From an uncultured Clostridia bacterium (GTDB lineage Bacteria; Bacillota; Clostridia; Lachnospirales; Lachnospiraceae): a stretch of DNA of 64,000 nt. Under the pieces are notes generated by a model. It did no database searches. It was given only the letters and a program-made list of their open reading frames with translations, and was not told where the DNA came from. How positions within the stretch are numbered: position 1 is the first letter of the stretch; each line of letters starts with the position of its first letter. The position numbers and the translations under genes are program-made. Shown here one piece after another: positions 25,431-33,492 of the stretch. The stretch lies in NCBI GenBank assembly GCA_947385955.1, contig CANDNA010000008.1:38206-102205 (forward strand), in the 5' to 3' direction.

Positions 25431-26396
25431 TCATGTTCGCGGCGAACATTGTTTTCCCTGTAATCCGCCTTTGCTTCTCTTTCTGTCAGCCACCATCTTT
25501 TTCACCTGCATCCAACTCTGTTTTTCCTGTATCTCGCTTTCCGCAACACCTTCATTTTCTTTCACTGCTCTATATATAATCTTTTCAAGCGCATCAGGCT
25601 TATAACCGGCAAGAATGATACATTGTTCTAACCGACTATTTTGTGCATACTCTTTAAGTACCGCTCTCTTACAGGAAATTCCAAGCTCCCCACAGGCTCT
25701 GACCATAAAATATAACTCTGCCAGCATATTCCCATGTAAAAACGGATGGATTCTCCACAAGTTCCCAATACTGCCTACCAGATTTTTTATCTTTTCCCGC
25801 TCCTCCATCTGGTTCCAGCTATGGATACCAATAGCCCCGAACATAGATTTTAAAGCTGCCTCTATATTGTTCCTGTCAATTACCCATTGGATCCTGTCGG
25901 ATAAACCGTCCAATTCACTCCTGATATTTTCCGGTTTTATAAATGTATAGGACATATGTTGTAAAGAATCCACTTTTTCAGATATCTCAACCTCTCTGAT
26001 CTCCCCGGCCCACGGATAAACTTTGCCATATATCAGTTTATGAATAAATCTATAATACTCAATATCCAATTCTGCAACAGGCAAAGAATCCAGCTTCATA
26101 ATACCTATCGCAGCTATAGCAGCATTCATATTCTGCAGCACTTTTTCACTGTATATGCCGAAACAGTTATCCCATAACGGTGTCTTACTTTTTTCAGATT
26201 CACCACAGGCTTTATATCTATCATATATTACCTGCTCCACATCTGTTAATTCTTTGTCTCCAACTATATATTTCTTCATCTCATATATTGAAAAATCATC
26301 TAATGCCCCATATTGGATTCTGGCCAATATATAAGCCTCTGAAAAGTATTTTTTTCTCTGCTGCGTTGTTGTATATGCGATCTTCAGTGTATTCAC
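25431..26396 (-). CDS. Fic-like domain protein with degenerate active-site motif
   Basis: A 321-residue protein starting at GTG 26396 (GGAG seven bases before). The Fic/DOC fold is visible at about 120-260: YYRFIHKLIYGKVYPWAGEI (the usual flap and lead-in) and IHPFLHGNMLAELYFMV. The canonical HPFxxGNGRxxR is reduced to HPFLHGN, with Met-Leu-Ala in place of Gly-Arg, so AMP transfer may be lost or altered. An N-terminal helical region (TQQRKKYFSEAYILARIQ) precedes it. Fic proteins are frequent ICE cargo, sometimes toxins. Its final codons lie in the palindrome at 25433-25449. Confidence 0.8.
   Translation of the reverse strand: MNTLKIAYTTTQQRKKYFSEAYILARIQYGALDDFSIYEMKKYIVGDKELTDVEQVIYDRYKACGESEKSKTPLWDNCFGIYSEKVLQNMNAAIAAIGIMKLDSLPVAELDIEYYRFIHKLIYGKVYPWAGEIREVEISEKVDSLQHMSYTFIKPENIRSELDGLSDRIQWVIDRNNIEAALKSMFGAIGIHSWNQMEEREKIKNLVGSIGNLWRIHPFLHGNMLAELYFMVRACGELGISCKRAVLKEYAQNSRLEQCIILAGYKPDALEKIIYRAVKENEGVAESEIQEKQSWMQVKKMVADRKRSKGGLQGKQCSPRT
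25433..25449. promoter_or_regulatory. Palindrome copy 2, between Fic-like and 185-aa genes
   Basis: An exact ATGTTCGCGGCGAACAT. It lies just above the ribosome binding site of the 185-aa gene, and its bases encode the last residues (C-S-P-R-T) of the Fic-like protein and start its TGA stop (25431-25433). Confidence 0.8.
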
Positions 26397-26418
26397 CCGT
26401 TTTCTCCCATCATCCTGA

Positions 26419-26682
26419 TTATATTTTCATACAAATACTCCGCTTCATTTCCTCTTTTTCATGAATTTGTTTTTTACCGTCAAGCATCTGTTCATAACGC
26501 CTTTCTATATTTTTTCTGCCATTACGGTATCCTGAACATAATCTGATATATTCCTCAAAATGAGCAGCCGCTTCCTCATGAAACTGCTTTAAATATTCAC
26601 TCTCTTTATGCTCCTCTAAATACAAATGTCTACTCTCCGCTTCCTGTTGTTGGTATTTTTTTAAATGATAAGCCATATTCAT
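26419..26682 (-). CDS. Hypothetical coiled-coil protein
   Basis: An 87-residue protein that is almost wholly charged helix (AYHLKKYQQQEAESRHLYLEEHK), with no known domain. Starting at 26682 GAGGGG lies just ahead; 26694 and 26676 are alternative starts. It has its own promoter of the shared type 20 bases upstream and is followed by the Fic-like gene. Confidence 0.65.
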   Translation of the reverse strand: MNMAYHLKKYQQQEAESRHLYLEEHKESEYLKQFHEEAAAHFEEYIRLCSGYRNGRKNIERRYEQMLDGKKQIHEKEEMKRSICMKI

Positions 26683-26699
26683 TCTTCCCCTCACGTCAA

Positions 26700-26715
26700 A
26701 TTATAACACACTGTA
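26700..26715 (-). promoter_or_regulatory. Shared-type promoter of the coiled-coil/Fic genes
   Basis: On the minus strand: TACAGTGTGTTATAAT, a 15 of 16 match to the element's common promoter core, with -10 TATAAT at 26700-26705. Confidence 0.65.
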
Positions 26716-26726
26716 TTTTATTTGCG

Positions 26727-26781
26727 GATGATTTTAAAAAAAGATTGAGAATATTTCAATCCTTATAAAAATAAAATCATC
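26727..26781. repeat. Nested inverted repeats in a divergent promoter region
   Basis: GATGATTTTA (26727-26736) and TAAAATCATC (26772-26781) form 10-bp arms enclosing a smaller GATTGA/TCAATC hairpin (26743-26761). The region lies between the divergent coiled-coil and MazF-like genes and may be a regulator site. Confidence 0.55.
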
Positions 26782-26786
26782 TCAAA

Positions 26787-26815
26787 ATGACAAATTCCCT
26801 TCTATATGCTATAAT
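26787..26815 (+). promoter_or_regulatory. Promoter of the MazF-like gene
   Basis: ATGACA (26787-26792), 17 bases, TATAAT (26810-26815) with an upstream TGC making an extended -10. Transcription would begin only a few bases before the GGAGG. Confidence 0.75.
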
Positions 26816-26836
26816 ACATAAAAATGGAGGTGCAAT

Positions 26837-27385
26837 TTGACAAACGAAGAACGAGTATTATTAGGCAAAGCACAACGAATCAATTCATGGAATTCTAAAA
26901 AACTATATTATTGTATTGGAAAAAGACATCAACGAATCTGGACGGTTAAAAGAGGGGAAGTATTTTTTGTTGATTTAGGTGAGAATGTTGGGAGCGAAGA
27001 AAACAAAATACGTCCTGTTGTTGTTATACAGTCCAATACATATAATATTTCTTCTCCGGTATTTACTTGTGCTATTATATCAACAAGTCCCGCAACAATA
27101 CCTGATATACAGATCCCTATCACCGGTGCTTATCCTTACACGGATCCTGATGGAAAACCAGCAACCCTTTCCGGGACAATAGATTTAGGACAAATTAAGA
27201 CGATTGGCAAAGAGCGGATTATCTCTGCAAGGGTATGTAAACTGTCTGCCGAAATGCCGGAACTGGATACAAAATTACTAAATATTTTAGGCTTATCCCA
27301 CATTATAAAGAAAAAAGACAATATCATCCGTTCCTTAAATGGTAAAATTGACTATTTGAAAAAGCAATTACAAAATAAGGTATAA
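26837..27385 (+). CDS. PemK/MazF-like toxin-fold protein
   Basis: A 182-residue protein from a TTG start at 26837 behind GGAGGTG. The MazF/PemK core is seen at about 36-155: VKRGEVFFVDLGENVGSEENKIRPVVVIQ, CAIISTSP, SGTIDLGQIKTIGKERI. It has an N-terminal extension of 35 residues and a C-terminal coiled coil (KKKDNIIRSLNGKIDYLKKQLQ) that a minimal MazF lacks. MazF proteins are sequence-specific endoribonucleases. No antitoxin gene precedes it; either an antitoxin is elsewhere, or the protein has another role. It is one of few plus-strand genes in the element. Confidence 0.82.
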   Translation: MTNEERVLLGKAQRINSWNSKKLYYCIGKRHQRIWTVKRGEVFFVDLGENVGSEENKIRPVVVIQSNTYNISSPVFTCAIISTSPATIPDIQIPITGAYPYTDPDGKPATLSGTIDLGQIKTIGKERIISARVCKLSAEMPELDTKLLNILGLSHIIKKKDNIIRSLNGKIDYLKKQLQNKV

Positions 27386-27390
27386 AACAA

Positions 27391-27420
27391 TTGACATTGC
27401 ATATCATATAGTGGTACACT
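27391..27420 (+). promoter_or_regulatory. Promoter of a 25-codon reading frame
   Basis: TTGACA (27391-27396), 18 bases, TACACT (27415-27420) preceded by TGG, giving an extended -10. The small frame starts 23 bases on. Confidence 0.65.
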
Positions 27421-27442
27421 TGATTTAAGTAAAGGTACAGTT

Positions 27443-27520
27443 ATGAATGGCTTGGCGGTCATTCGGATTTTTTTATCAGTTATAATGGGTTTGGCGATCC
27501 ATTGGAAACTCCCATCGTAA
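27443..27520 (+). CDS. Small hydrophobic peptide, possible type I toxin
   Basis: A 25-codon frame with a well-placed AAAGG seven bases ahead of its ATG. The peptide (MNGLAVIRIFLSVIMGLAIH then WKLPS) is a single hydrophobic helix with a short polar end. Its stop lies in the loop of the intrinsic terminator 27508-27536. Promoter, ribosome binding site, tiny membrane-type peptide and terminator together resemble a type I toxin unit. No antisense RNA could be assigned. It could also be a leader peptide or chance. Confidence 0.45.
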   Translation: MNGLAVIRIFLSVIMGLAIHWKLPS

Positions 27521-27536
27521 GATGGGAGTATTTTTA
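27508..27536. terminator. Intrinsic terminator
   Basis: ACTCCCATC (27508-27516) and GATGGGAGT (27521-27529) form a 9-bp stem with a GTAA tetraloop and an ATTTTTAT tail on the plus strand. It serves the small plus-strand unit and may also stop the minus-strand gene at 27583-28128. Confidence 0.9.
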
Positions 27537-27582
27537 TGTGCTGACTTATATTCCATTGGCTGAATTGAAAACATTTCAATCC

Positions 27583-28128
27583 TCAATCCCTGAACGTTAC
27601 AGGGAACCGTTTTTGGGCAATACATGTTTTCATATTTTGAATCAGTTCCTTATAATCATACTCAATCGAAATATTATGATTAGCAATAAAAACCAGATCA
27701 CTGTCAAGATAATATTCCAGGCCATTCATCATGCCTCCGATCAGCAATCCATTTAACGTCCAGTCCCGCTGCCAGACTGCATTCTCAAATCTGACATATA
27801 CCTTCAACAGTTCAAATAGTTGAGAATCAATAGAAACGGTTCTGGTCTTTGTATCTGTTTTTTCACTCCACGGCTGGCTGTTCCAATATGCCTTCAACTT
27901 TTCAGAAATTGCATCCAGCTTCTTTCTTTCTTTTTCCGAAGGGCAATGCCGATATGCCGCTTTTTGGTAATACTGTATCCCCCGAAACATAAATTCTTCC
28001 ATAAAAGCAGTAATACTGATCTTTTTCACCAGAAGGTCCTGATTCAGAAAATTGATAAATTCTATAATAATTTCTTCCAGCTTCTTCTCAATGCGCAAAG
28101 TTCTGTTATTTTTATTGTAAGTTAACAT
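27583..28128 (-). CDS. Hypothetical 181-aa protein
   Basis: Not recognised with certainty. The start ATG 28128 follows GGAG at good spacing; the protein begins MLTYNKNNRTLRIEKKLEEI, reminiscent of ribbon-helix-helix or arm-repeat-like openings, and has two similar halves, each with a short basic strand (RTLRIEKKLEE and RTVSIDSQLFE) followed by helices ending in a hydrophobic GIQYYQ or GLEYYL stretch. This internal repeat suggests a tandem DNA-binding or dimer-like fold. It has its own promoter. Confidence 0.65.
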   Translation of the reverse strand: MLTYNKNNRTLRIEKKLEEIIIEFINFLNQDLLVKKISITAFMEEFMFRGIQYYQKAAYRHCPSEKERKKLDAISEKLKAYWNSQPWSEKTDTKTRTVSIDSQLFELLKVYVRFENAVWQRDWTLNGLLIGGMMNGLEYYLDSDLVFIANHNISIEYDYKELIQNMKTCIAQKRFPVTFRD

Positions 28129-28156
28129 ACCTTCTCTCCTTCTTGTACCTACACTA

Positions 28157-28185
28157 AGAATACAGAACTTTGTACTTTTTTTCAA
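28157..28185 (-). promoter_or_regulatory. Promoter of the 181-aa gene
   Basis: On the minus strand: TTGAAA (28180-28185), 17 bases, TATTCT (28157-28162), about 30 bases above the start. It overlaps the stop codon of the upstream 873-aa gene. Confidence 0.65.
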
Positions 28186-30803
28186 GCTGTGGTTTTTATA
28201 ACTTCATTGATGATCTCTGCCATTTGTTCATAGGATTCCAGTTCCCTTTCAGCCGCTGCTCTGCCTTCATAAGTGACTGCTTCCCCATTCCGTTTCCTCA
28301 TTTCCCTATACTCTTCACACAACCGTCTATACTGCAAATTCAAATCATCCTTTATATAATCATAAAAACACTGGCTGCTACTTCCGATTTTCATAGAAGA
28401 AAAATATAGGTAAATATCATTTTCTGTCTGTTTTGCCTTTCCAAATATGAGGAAATCCACCACATCATATCCCTGATACAAGTCTTTTTCTCTGCACACT
28501 TTTGCCGCATCCTGATAAGCGTTAATTGTTGCAGCAAATTTTATAAAGGGAATGATATTTCCCATTTTCAGTTCCTGGCTCAGCCCGCACAGTTTCTTAT
28601 AAAAATCTGGATCATTCTCCTGCGCCCATGCCTCATCCTCTTCCAGCAAAGAAATGCTCCTGCTGCAGATAAGTACCGGCACTTCCTGAATGACAGACAT
28701 AATTTTCTCTGCTATTTTTATTCCCTTTTCCCTGTAACTATAAATCTGCTCTTCTACAGTCGGAAACGGAAGAACACTTTGAGGAATCACATTGATCATT
28801 CTGGCTGTCTGTTCATTTATATTAAAATTCACCTGATACGCAAGTATCCTGTCTTTTTCATATTCCTTTATAAATTTGTGAGATATCTGCCCAGACTCAT
28901 ATCCATAAAATTCTTCCCGGGAAATTTCCACAAATCCTTTTACATCTACATAATTTAAAGAAAATCTGTTGTCCTGTGAAGAATATATCTCAATCAAATC
29001 CCCTATGTATATTGTGTCAGGCCCTCCATTTATAAAGTATTCGCCAAGCAGACTCCCTTCTTTATAGTTCATAAGAATCTGGTAATAGAATGTATCCTTC
29101 AATTCACTCAGATTTTCACATGCCTTCAGTGTAATCTCTATTTTCTTTTCATACCGTTCCTTTCTCACCTTATATTTATATATCTCACGAAATATTTTAT
29201 ACGAAATACCTCTGTATTTATCTTTATATGCTTCCTTTAACTGCCACAGGCGTAAAGTGATATTGTGAAGTTCCTCTGTTTGATTTTCAGCAATCCATTT
29301 TTTCTCTGCAGGAGTCCTGTGGTCACCCTCACTTGTACCTCCTGTTTCACCCGGCCTGGGCGAAATCATAAAATGATCTATGTCTATGATTTTTTCATAA
29401 CCATTCTCAACCAGTAAATTATACTCCTGAACAGAAAAAGAAACCACTTCATCAATTTTGCAGATTACCAGTTCCCCTTTATGCAATTCTATCTTAACAG
29501 GAAGAGCTTCATCATCCTTCTGGATATAGATGCCTTCCAGCATTTCCAGTTCCTGCGGCATCTCATATAAAAGCTGTATCCCGACTGTATGCAAAACAGA
29601 CTCTTCCTGTTCGCCGCGAACATCTTCCTCTTCTGTGACCGATCCTGGAGCCGAATCAAACTGGTATCTGACTTCCTTATCCATATAAGATTCCATGTTA
29701 TATACCAAAAAGTCAAAATTCCTTTTAATCTCTTTTAAGCATTCTCTTTTTTGTTGATATCCTGCCCCTTCTGTTATCTCACATTGTAAATCAGGATATA
29801 TTTCTTCCAGCCCATAAAATACATTCAGAATCATCCGGATACTGTCTTGATATACAGATTGTATCATTTTCTGCACAATTATATCTATCAACCGTTTTAT
29901 GGCCAACTCTATCATTACTTCATCTTCTGTAAAGGCAATATCATTTTCCTGGCAAAACCAGCACAACATATTATACAATCTGCCCAGGCTCATAGCCTGT
30001 CCTGATGCCTGGGCAAAAAGCCTGCTTTCCATATCGTCTGTATTTACTGATGTATCCGGATACAATAATAACAAAGGAGATTGTTCCAAATCTATTTCCT
30101 GATCCAAAATATTATTTTCTATAAAATTCTTCAAATCTGTTTGGGATTGTTTCCTGCATAACGGTATCACGATTTCTTCTCCGGATTCATATGACGCCTG
30201 AAAAATATCAAAATATTCACTATCAGTTGCATTCTTTCTGATCAGATAGGATGCTGCTCTCTGACACTCTGTCCGCTTCAGTTTTTCCGCAATACTCCTG
30301 GTAATATTTTCCGCCTGTTCCGTCCCGGCAGTACTTTCTACAGGGTAAAGGTCAAAAAAATACATTCCGCTCCTGTCCGGTTCAAAACCAAGCTCGTTCC
30401 ATTCCTCCTGTGTTTTAAAAACATGTGCCTGTGGATAAAAGCAGGCTGTTAAAAGAATATTATCAATACTCATATTCCGAAATCGAAACATGGTCTGAAA
30501 AAAAGATATTTCAGATTTTCTGTCCGTAAAAACCTTCTCTGTATACTCACGGATATTTTTTAATTGTCTCCCGACATCTGATATTCTTTTTACAGGTACA
30601 GTATTTTGGATAAATTCCTGATAGAGAGGCACACAGGACTCCTCTTCCATATACCATTCCCTTTCATACCTGTCCCATCGAAGAAGAGTCCTGCCGTTAA
30701 CCTGTATATTCAATGCAATATTCAGATCGCTTATTTTCGGAAACCGGAGCACAAATCTTTTAGGAATAATCGTATCTTTTTCTGACAAATCCTTATGTTC
30801 CAT
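28182..30803 (-). CDS. Large ICE protein of unknown function, 873 aa
   Basis: A multidomain soluble protein I cannot name. The N-terminal half is helical (residues about 1-370); a central acidic linker (SVTEEEDVRGEQEES, about 395-410) is followed by a compact domain (LEGIYIQKDDEALPVKIELH...LVENGYEKIIDIDHF, about 425-480) that resembles small domains found in other large ICE proteins; the rest is mixed helix. No catalytic motif is obvious. The linker is encoded by an imperfect copy of the 17-bp palindrome (29607-29623), read as V-R-G-E, exactly as in the methylase/helicase gene. It follows the CHC2-like gene by 21 bases and is probably co-transcribed with it. Confidence 0.7.
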   Translation of the reverse strand: MEHKDLSEKDTIIPKRFVLRFPKISDLNIALNIQVNGRTLLRWDRYEREWYMEEESCVPLYQEFIQNTVPVKRISDVGRQLKNIREYTEKVFTDRKSEISFFQTMFRFRNMSIDNILLTACFYPQAHVFKTQEEWNELGFEPDRSGMYFFDLYPVESTAGTEQAENITRSIAEKLKRTECQRAASYLIRKNATDSEYFDIFQASYESGEEIVIPLCRKQSQTDLKNFIENNILDQEIDLEQSPLLLLYPDTSVNTDDMESRLFAQASGQAMSLGRLYNMLCWFCQENDIAFTEDEVMIELAIKRLIDIIVQKMIQSVYQDSIRMILNVFYGLEEIYPDLQCEITEGAGYQQKRECLKEIKRNFDFLVYNMESYMDKEVRYQFDSAPGSVTEEEDVRGEQEESVLHTVGIQLLYEMPQELEMLEGIYIQKDDEALPVKIELHKGELVICKIDEVVSFSVQEYNLLVENGYEKIIDIDHFMISPRPGETGGTSEGDHRTPAEKKWIAENQTEELHNITLRLWQLKEAYKDKYRGISYKIFREIYKYKVRKERYEKKIEITLKACENLSELKDTFYYQILMNYKEGSLLGEYFINGGPDTIYIGDLIEIYSSQDNRFSLNYVDVKGFVEISREEFYGYESGQISHKFIKEYEKDRILAYQVNFNINEQTARMINVIPQSVLPFPTVEEQIYSYREKGIKIAEKIMSVIQEVPVLICSRSISLLEEDEAWAQENDPDFYKKLCGLSQELKMGNIIPFIKFAATINAYQDAAKVCREKDLYQGYDVVDFLIFGKAKQTENDIYLYFSSMKIGSSSQCFYDYIKDDLNLQYRRLCEEYREMRKRNGEAVTYEGRAAAERELESYEQMAEIINEVIKTTA
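29607..29623. promoter_or_regulatory. Palindrome copy 3, inside the 873-aa gene
   Basis: CTGTTCGCCGCGAACAT: one mismatch at the outermost base, 16 of 17 positions kept. It is intragenic and in a linker-coding stretch. Confidence 0.7.
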
Positions 30804-30824
30804 TTCTTTTTCATTCCCTCATCA

Positions 30825-31802
30825 CTACTTTTCAGCCATTTGAAAACTGTGTTCCGGCAGTAAATCATGATTACTTCTGTCACTTTCAATCATCGGCATG
30901 ATTTGCCTTGCAGCACTTTCACAAAAGCCTGAATAATCATCCCGTTCTCTGTTATCTCCCAGGGCAGCTTTGCTTTTATCATAGTCAAACGCATCAAACC
31001 ATATCAGATTGTCATCTAAAATCTGCCGGAGCTGACTGAGATCTATACCTGCTACCATCTCCTGATATTCTTTTATTGCATCATGTGTAATCGGTCGAAA
31101 TGTAATTGTTTTACACCCCTGACAGGCGATTGCCATTACCTTTTCCATACGGTTTAAATCTTCTTCTGCCTGCTTAAACTTCCTCAAAATTTCTCCTCCG
31201 GCCGGCATAGATGGAACAGGCAAATTCTCTATCGTTTTCATCAGGCAGCGAAACACATAATCGTTATGCAGATTATCCCTGTATGCAGTCCTCTTTCTCT
31301 CAATCTCCTCCACTGCCACAGTAGCAACAATGGTTTCATATACTGGCAGATACTTCTCCTTCAGAGCGTTCATTGGAATCATATATTTATCTGATATCCT
31401 TTTTAATTCCTCATAGTCCAGATCCAGATCAAAAGACATATTTTTAGTTGCCTTGTCCGCTGCGATACCCAATAACGCATATTGACTGTCTGTCAACTGA
31501 ATCTTCCGGCTCCCGCTCTGTCCGTTTTTGTTCACCGGTTCAATATGATACAGAGATGCAAGTTTCTCCATCGCCTCTGTTCCGGAACACTGCTCCAGAT
31601 ATCCAATAAGATTAATTACATTTCCGCCTGTCCCGGAACCAAAATCATAAAAAGAGTTGGTTTTCTCATAATATTTACAGGATGCGGTCCTTTCATTTCT
31701 GATCGAAAAAAAGCCATGTTTATTTAATGTAATCCCATAATCCTGCAAAACCTCAGAAATCCTGATACGTTTTAATTCTTCTATATCATAATAATTCTTC
31801 AT
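30825..31802 (-). CDS. CHC2-like (primase zinc-finger-like) protein without cysteines
   Basis: A 325-residue protein. Residues about 15-75 follow the DnaG zinc-binding domain pattern (VLQDYGITLNKHGFFSIRNE, then KTNSFYDFGSGTGGNVINLIGYL, matching the EKTPSF...FGCGxGGDxI layout), but the metal ligands are replaced by F-S and G-S-G, so zinc is unlikely to bind. The remainder is helical and unknown. Such proteins sit next to replication or mobilisation genes in ICEs and plasmids. Its start overlaps the end of the preceding gene by 17 bases. Confidence 0.72.
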   Translation of the reverse strand: MKNYYDIEELKRIRISEVLQDYGITLNKHGFFSIRNERTASCKYYEKTNSFYDFGSGTGGNVINLIGYLEQCSGTEAMEKLASLYHIEPVNKNGQSGSRKIQLTDSQYALLGIAADKATKNMSFDLDLDYEELKRISDKYMIPMNALKEKYLPVYETIVATVAVEEIERKRTAYRDNLHNDYVFRCLMKTIENLPVPSMPAGGEILRKFKQAEEDLNRMEKVMAIACQGCKTITFRPITHDAIKEYQEMVAGIDLSQLRQILDDNLIWFDAFDYDKSKAALGDNRERDDYSGFCESAARQIMPMIESDRSNHDLLPEHSFQMAEK

Positions 31803-33381
31803 TTTCGTATATAGCCCCCAATGTAAATGTACTGTTAACTGTTATCTCTTTCACGTACTTTTCCAGTGTAATAATCTCACTGAGTCCGCTGACTACGATC
31901 TCACCATGTTCCCTTCTGCCTCCCATTGCCTCTGCTTTTTTCACAAGATCCAGAACGGCATCCAACTGCGATATCCTGATATGATAAGTCCCATTATCCT
32001 GCCTGTTTTTTTCCATAGTGTTAATTTCTTTTCTGATCTCTTCTATATGTGCTTTTTCAGATTCCCTGGCTATCTCCTGAAATTCCGAATAAAACTCATA
32101 TGCAAATACCTTTTTAAAAAACATAAAGGCATGAAACATAGTGGAAAAGGCTCTGTTTTCCTCATCATCCAAAAGAATAAAGGCATGCTGGTCATCATCC
32201 AGAATACAAATATCTCTGATTTCCAAAGCGGTCCTGATCCGCAGAATTTCCTCTGAAAAGAGAAAATCTACATTTCTGTTTTCCCGAATAAAAAACAGAT
32301 CAAAAGTGTCTTTATCCAATTCGGTCCACGTATCCCGTAATATACTTTCTGCCGGATAAATATACTGTTCTTCTATGGAATAATATAAAGCAGCGCCTTT
32401 GTCAGGATAATCGCTCACATATCTGTTGTTTCCATCCATCTGTGTACAAAACAGCTCGTATTCTTCCACACTCAGCCTCATATAATGAACAGAGCCAATT
32501 TCCACATATTCCGGATAAGAATCACAGCTTTCATGAAGGACTCCATGCAATCCGTTGTATCTCCCTTCCGGAAGCATCTTGTCATGAAAATCTCCGTTCC
32601 CATCAATCCAGCCGACATATTCGTCTCCCAGAAAAAGATTTCCACAATTTGATGACTGCCCATTGATTTTATGGTGTTTCACCAGCAAAATCTGTGCTTC
32701 CAATATAGAATTACATTCCATTCTGATCGCCGGATAAGATGCATCTGCTATCAAAATATACTTTCTGTCACATATCGGTTCTGCATTCTGCATATATTCT
32801 TCCGGAATCTCCAGGTACTCATCTGTCTCCCTCCCCTTTTCCCTGTCCTTTTTAGAAAATAATATGCCTTCAATATTAAAGGAAACGATATCATCTTCTG
32901 CTGAAAGAAAATCTATGATCTCCTGCAAATCCTTATCTGCTGTCTCATATCTGTTTGTACCATCCCGTTTACAGATAAAAACCCGGAACCCTGCATAAAG
33001 GCCATCGCTTTCCCTGTTTCCCAGGCATTCCCTGAACTTTTCTTCCTCTGTATCTTCAAATGGAACACTGCTCATTTCCATCTCAGAATGTATCTCGTAC
33101 GGAACATCATAAACTTCTGCTTTTTGCAGTTCACACTCTCCATATCTTTCGCTATTCTCATAAAACACTGCTGCAATATTTTCCTGTTTTACCCCGGTCA
33201 CAGCAAATTTGTATTTCCCGGATAACACATCAATAATTTCTTCCGTGTATCCATTGCTTTTGTAATCCACCAATAGCGAAAACACATCATCTCTTTTAAA
33301 ATTTATAATCCTGGGAAACACAATATAAATATCAGACTCATTTCTGACAACTCTGATGGAAAATCCTTTGTATAATTTCAC
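31786..33381 (-). CDS. Hypothetical 532-aa ICE protein, first gene of a palindrome-controlled unit
   Basis: I do not recognise this acidic protein. The start is best placed at GTG 33381 (protein VKLYKGFSIRVVRNESDIYI), because AAAGGAG lies eight bases ahead; a longer frame from 33420 would translate the palindrome itself. It holds several beta-rich stretches and a helical C-terminal region (EFYSEFQEIARESEKAHIEE). With the CHC2-like and 873-aa genes it forms a tight run in the same direction. Copy 4 of the palindrome lies just above its ribosome binding site, so it is probably controlled by the palindrome-binding protein. Confidence 0.7.
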   Translation of the reverse strand: MKLYKGFSIRVVRNESDIYIVFPRIINFKRDDVFSLLVDYKSNGYTEEIIDVLSGKYKFAVTGVKQENIAAVFYENSERYGECELQKAEVYDVPYEIHSEMEMSSVPFEDTEEEKFRECLGNRESDGLYAGFRVFICKRDGTNRYETADKDLQEIIDFLSAEDDIVSFNIEGILFSKKDREKGRETDEYLEIPEEYMQNAEPICDRKYILIADASYPAIRMECNSILEAQILLVKHHKINGQSSNCGNLFLGDEYVGWIDGNGDFHDKMLPEGRYNGLHGVLHESCDSYPEYVEIGSVHYMRLSVEEYELFCTQMDGNNRYVSDYPDKGAALYYSIEEQYIYPAESILRDTWTELDKDTFDLFFIRENRNVDFLFSEEILRIRTALEIRDICILDDDQHAFILLDDEENRAFSTMFHAFMFFKKVFAYEFYSEFQEIARESEKAHIEEIRKEINTMEKNRQDNGTYHIRISQLDAVLDLVKKAEAMGGRREHGEIVVSGLSEIITLEKYVKEITVNSTFTLGAIYENEELL

Positions 33382-33399
33382 TTTCTCTTCTCCTTTATC

Positions 33400-33416
33400 A
33401 TGTTCGCGGCGAACAT
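33400..33416. promoter_or_regulatory. Palindrome copy 4, with adjacent half site
   Basis: An exact ATGTTCGCGGCGAACAT, a few bases above the AAAGGAG of the 532-aa gene. A half site (GCCGCGAACAT, 33421-33431) follows, its centre 15 bases away, which would allow cooperative binding. Confidence 0.82.
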
Positions 33417-33463
33417 CCATGCCGCGAACATGATCTGATCTCTTTCGTTATCCATAAAAGCCA

Positions 33464-33485
33464 ACAAGGGGCTTTTGCCCCCTGT
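33464..33485 (-). terminator. Hairpin after the surface-protein gene
   Basis: GGGGC (33468-33472) pairs with GCCCC (33477-33481) with flanking complementarity. It lies right after the stop of the surface-protein gene and, on the minus strand, is followed by TTGTTGGCTTTT. A modest terminator. Confidence 0.55.
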
Positions 33486-33492
33486 CATGCCA

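Noticed and set aside
33382..33420. N-terminal extension of the 532-aa protein beginning MDVRREHDKGEEK
   Set aside because: It would translate the palindrome and the ribosome binding site; GTG 33381 has AAAGGAG at the right distance.
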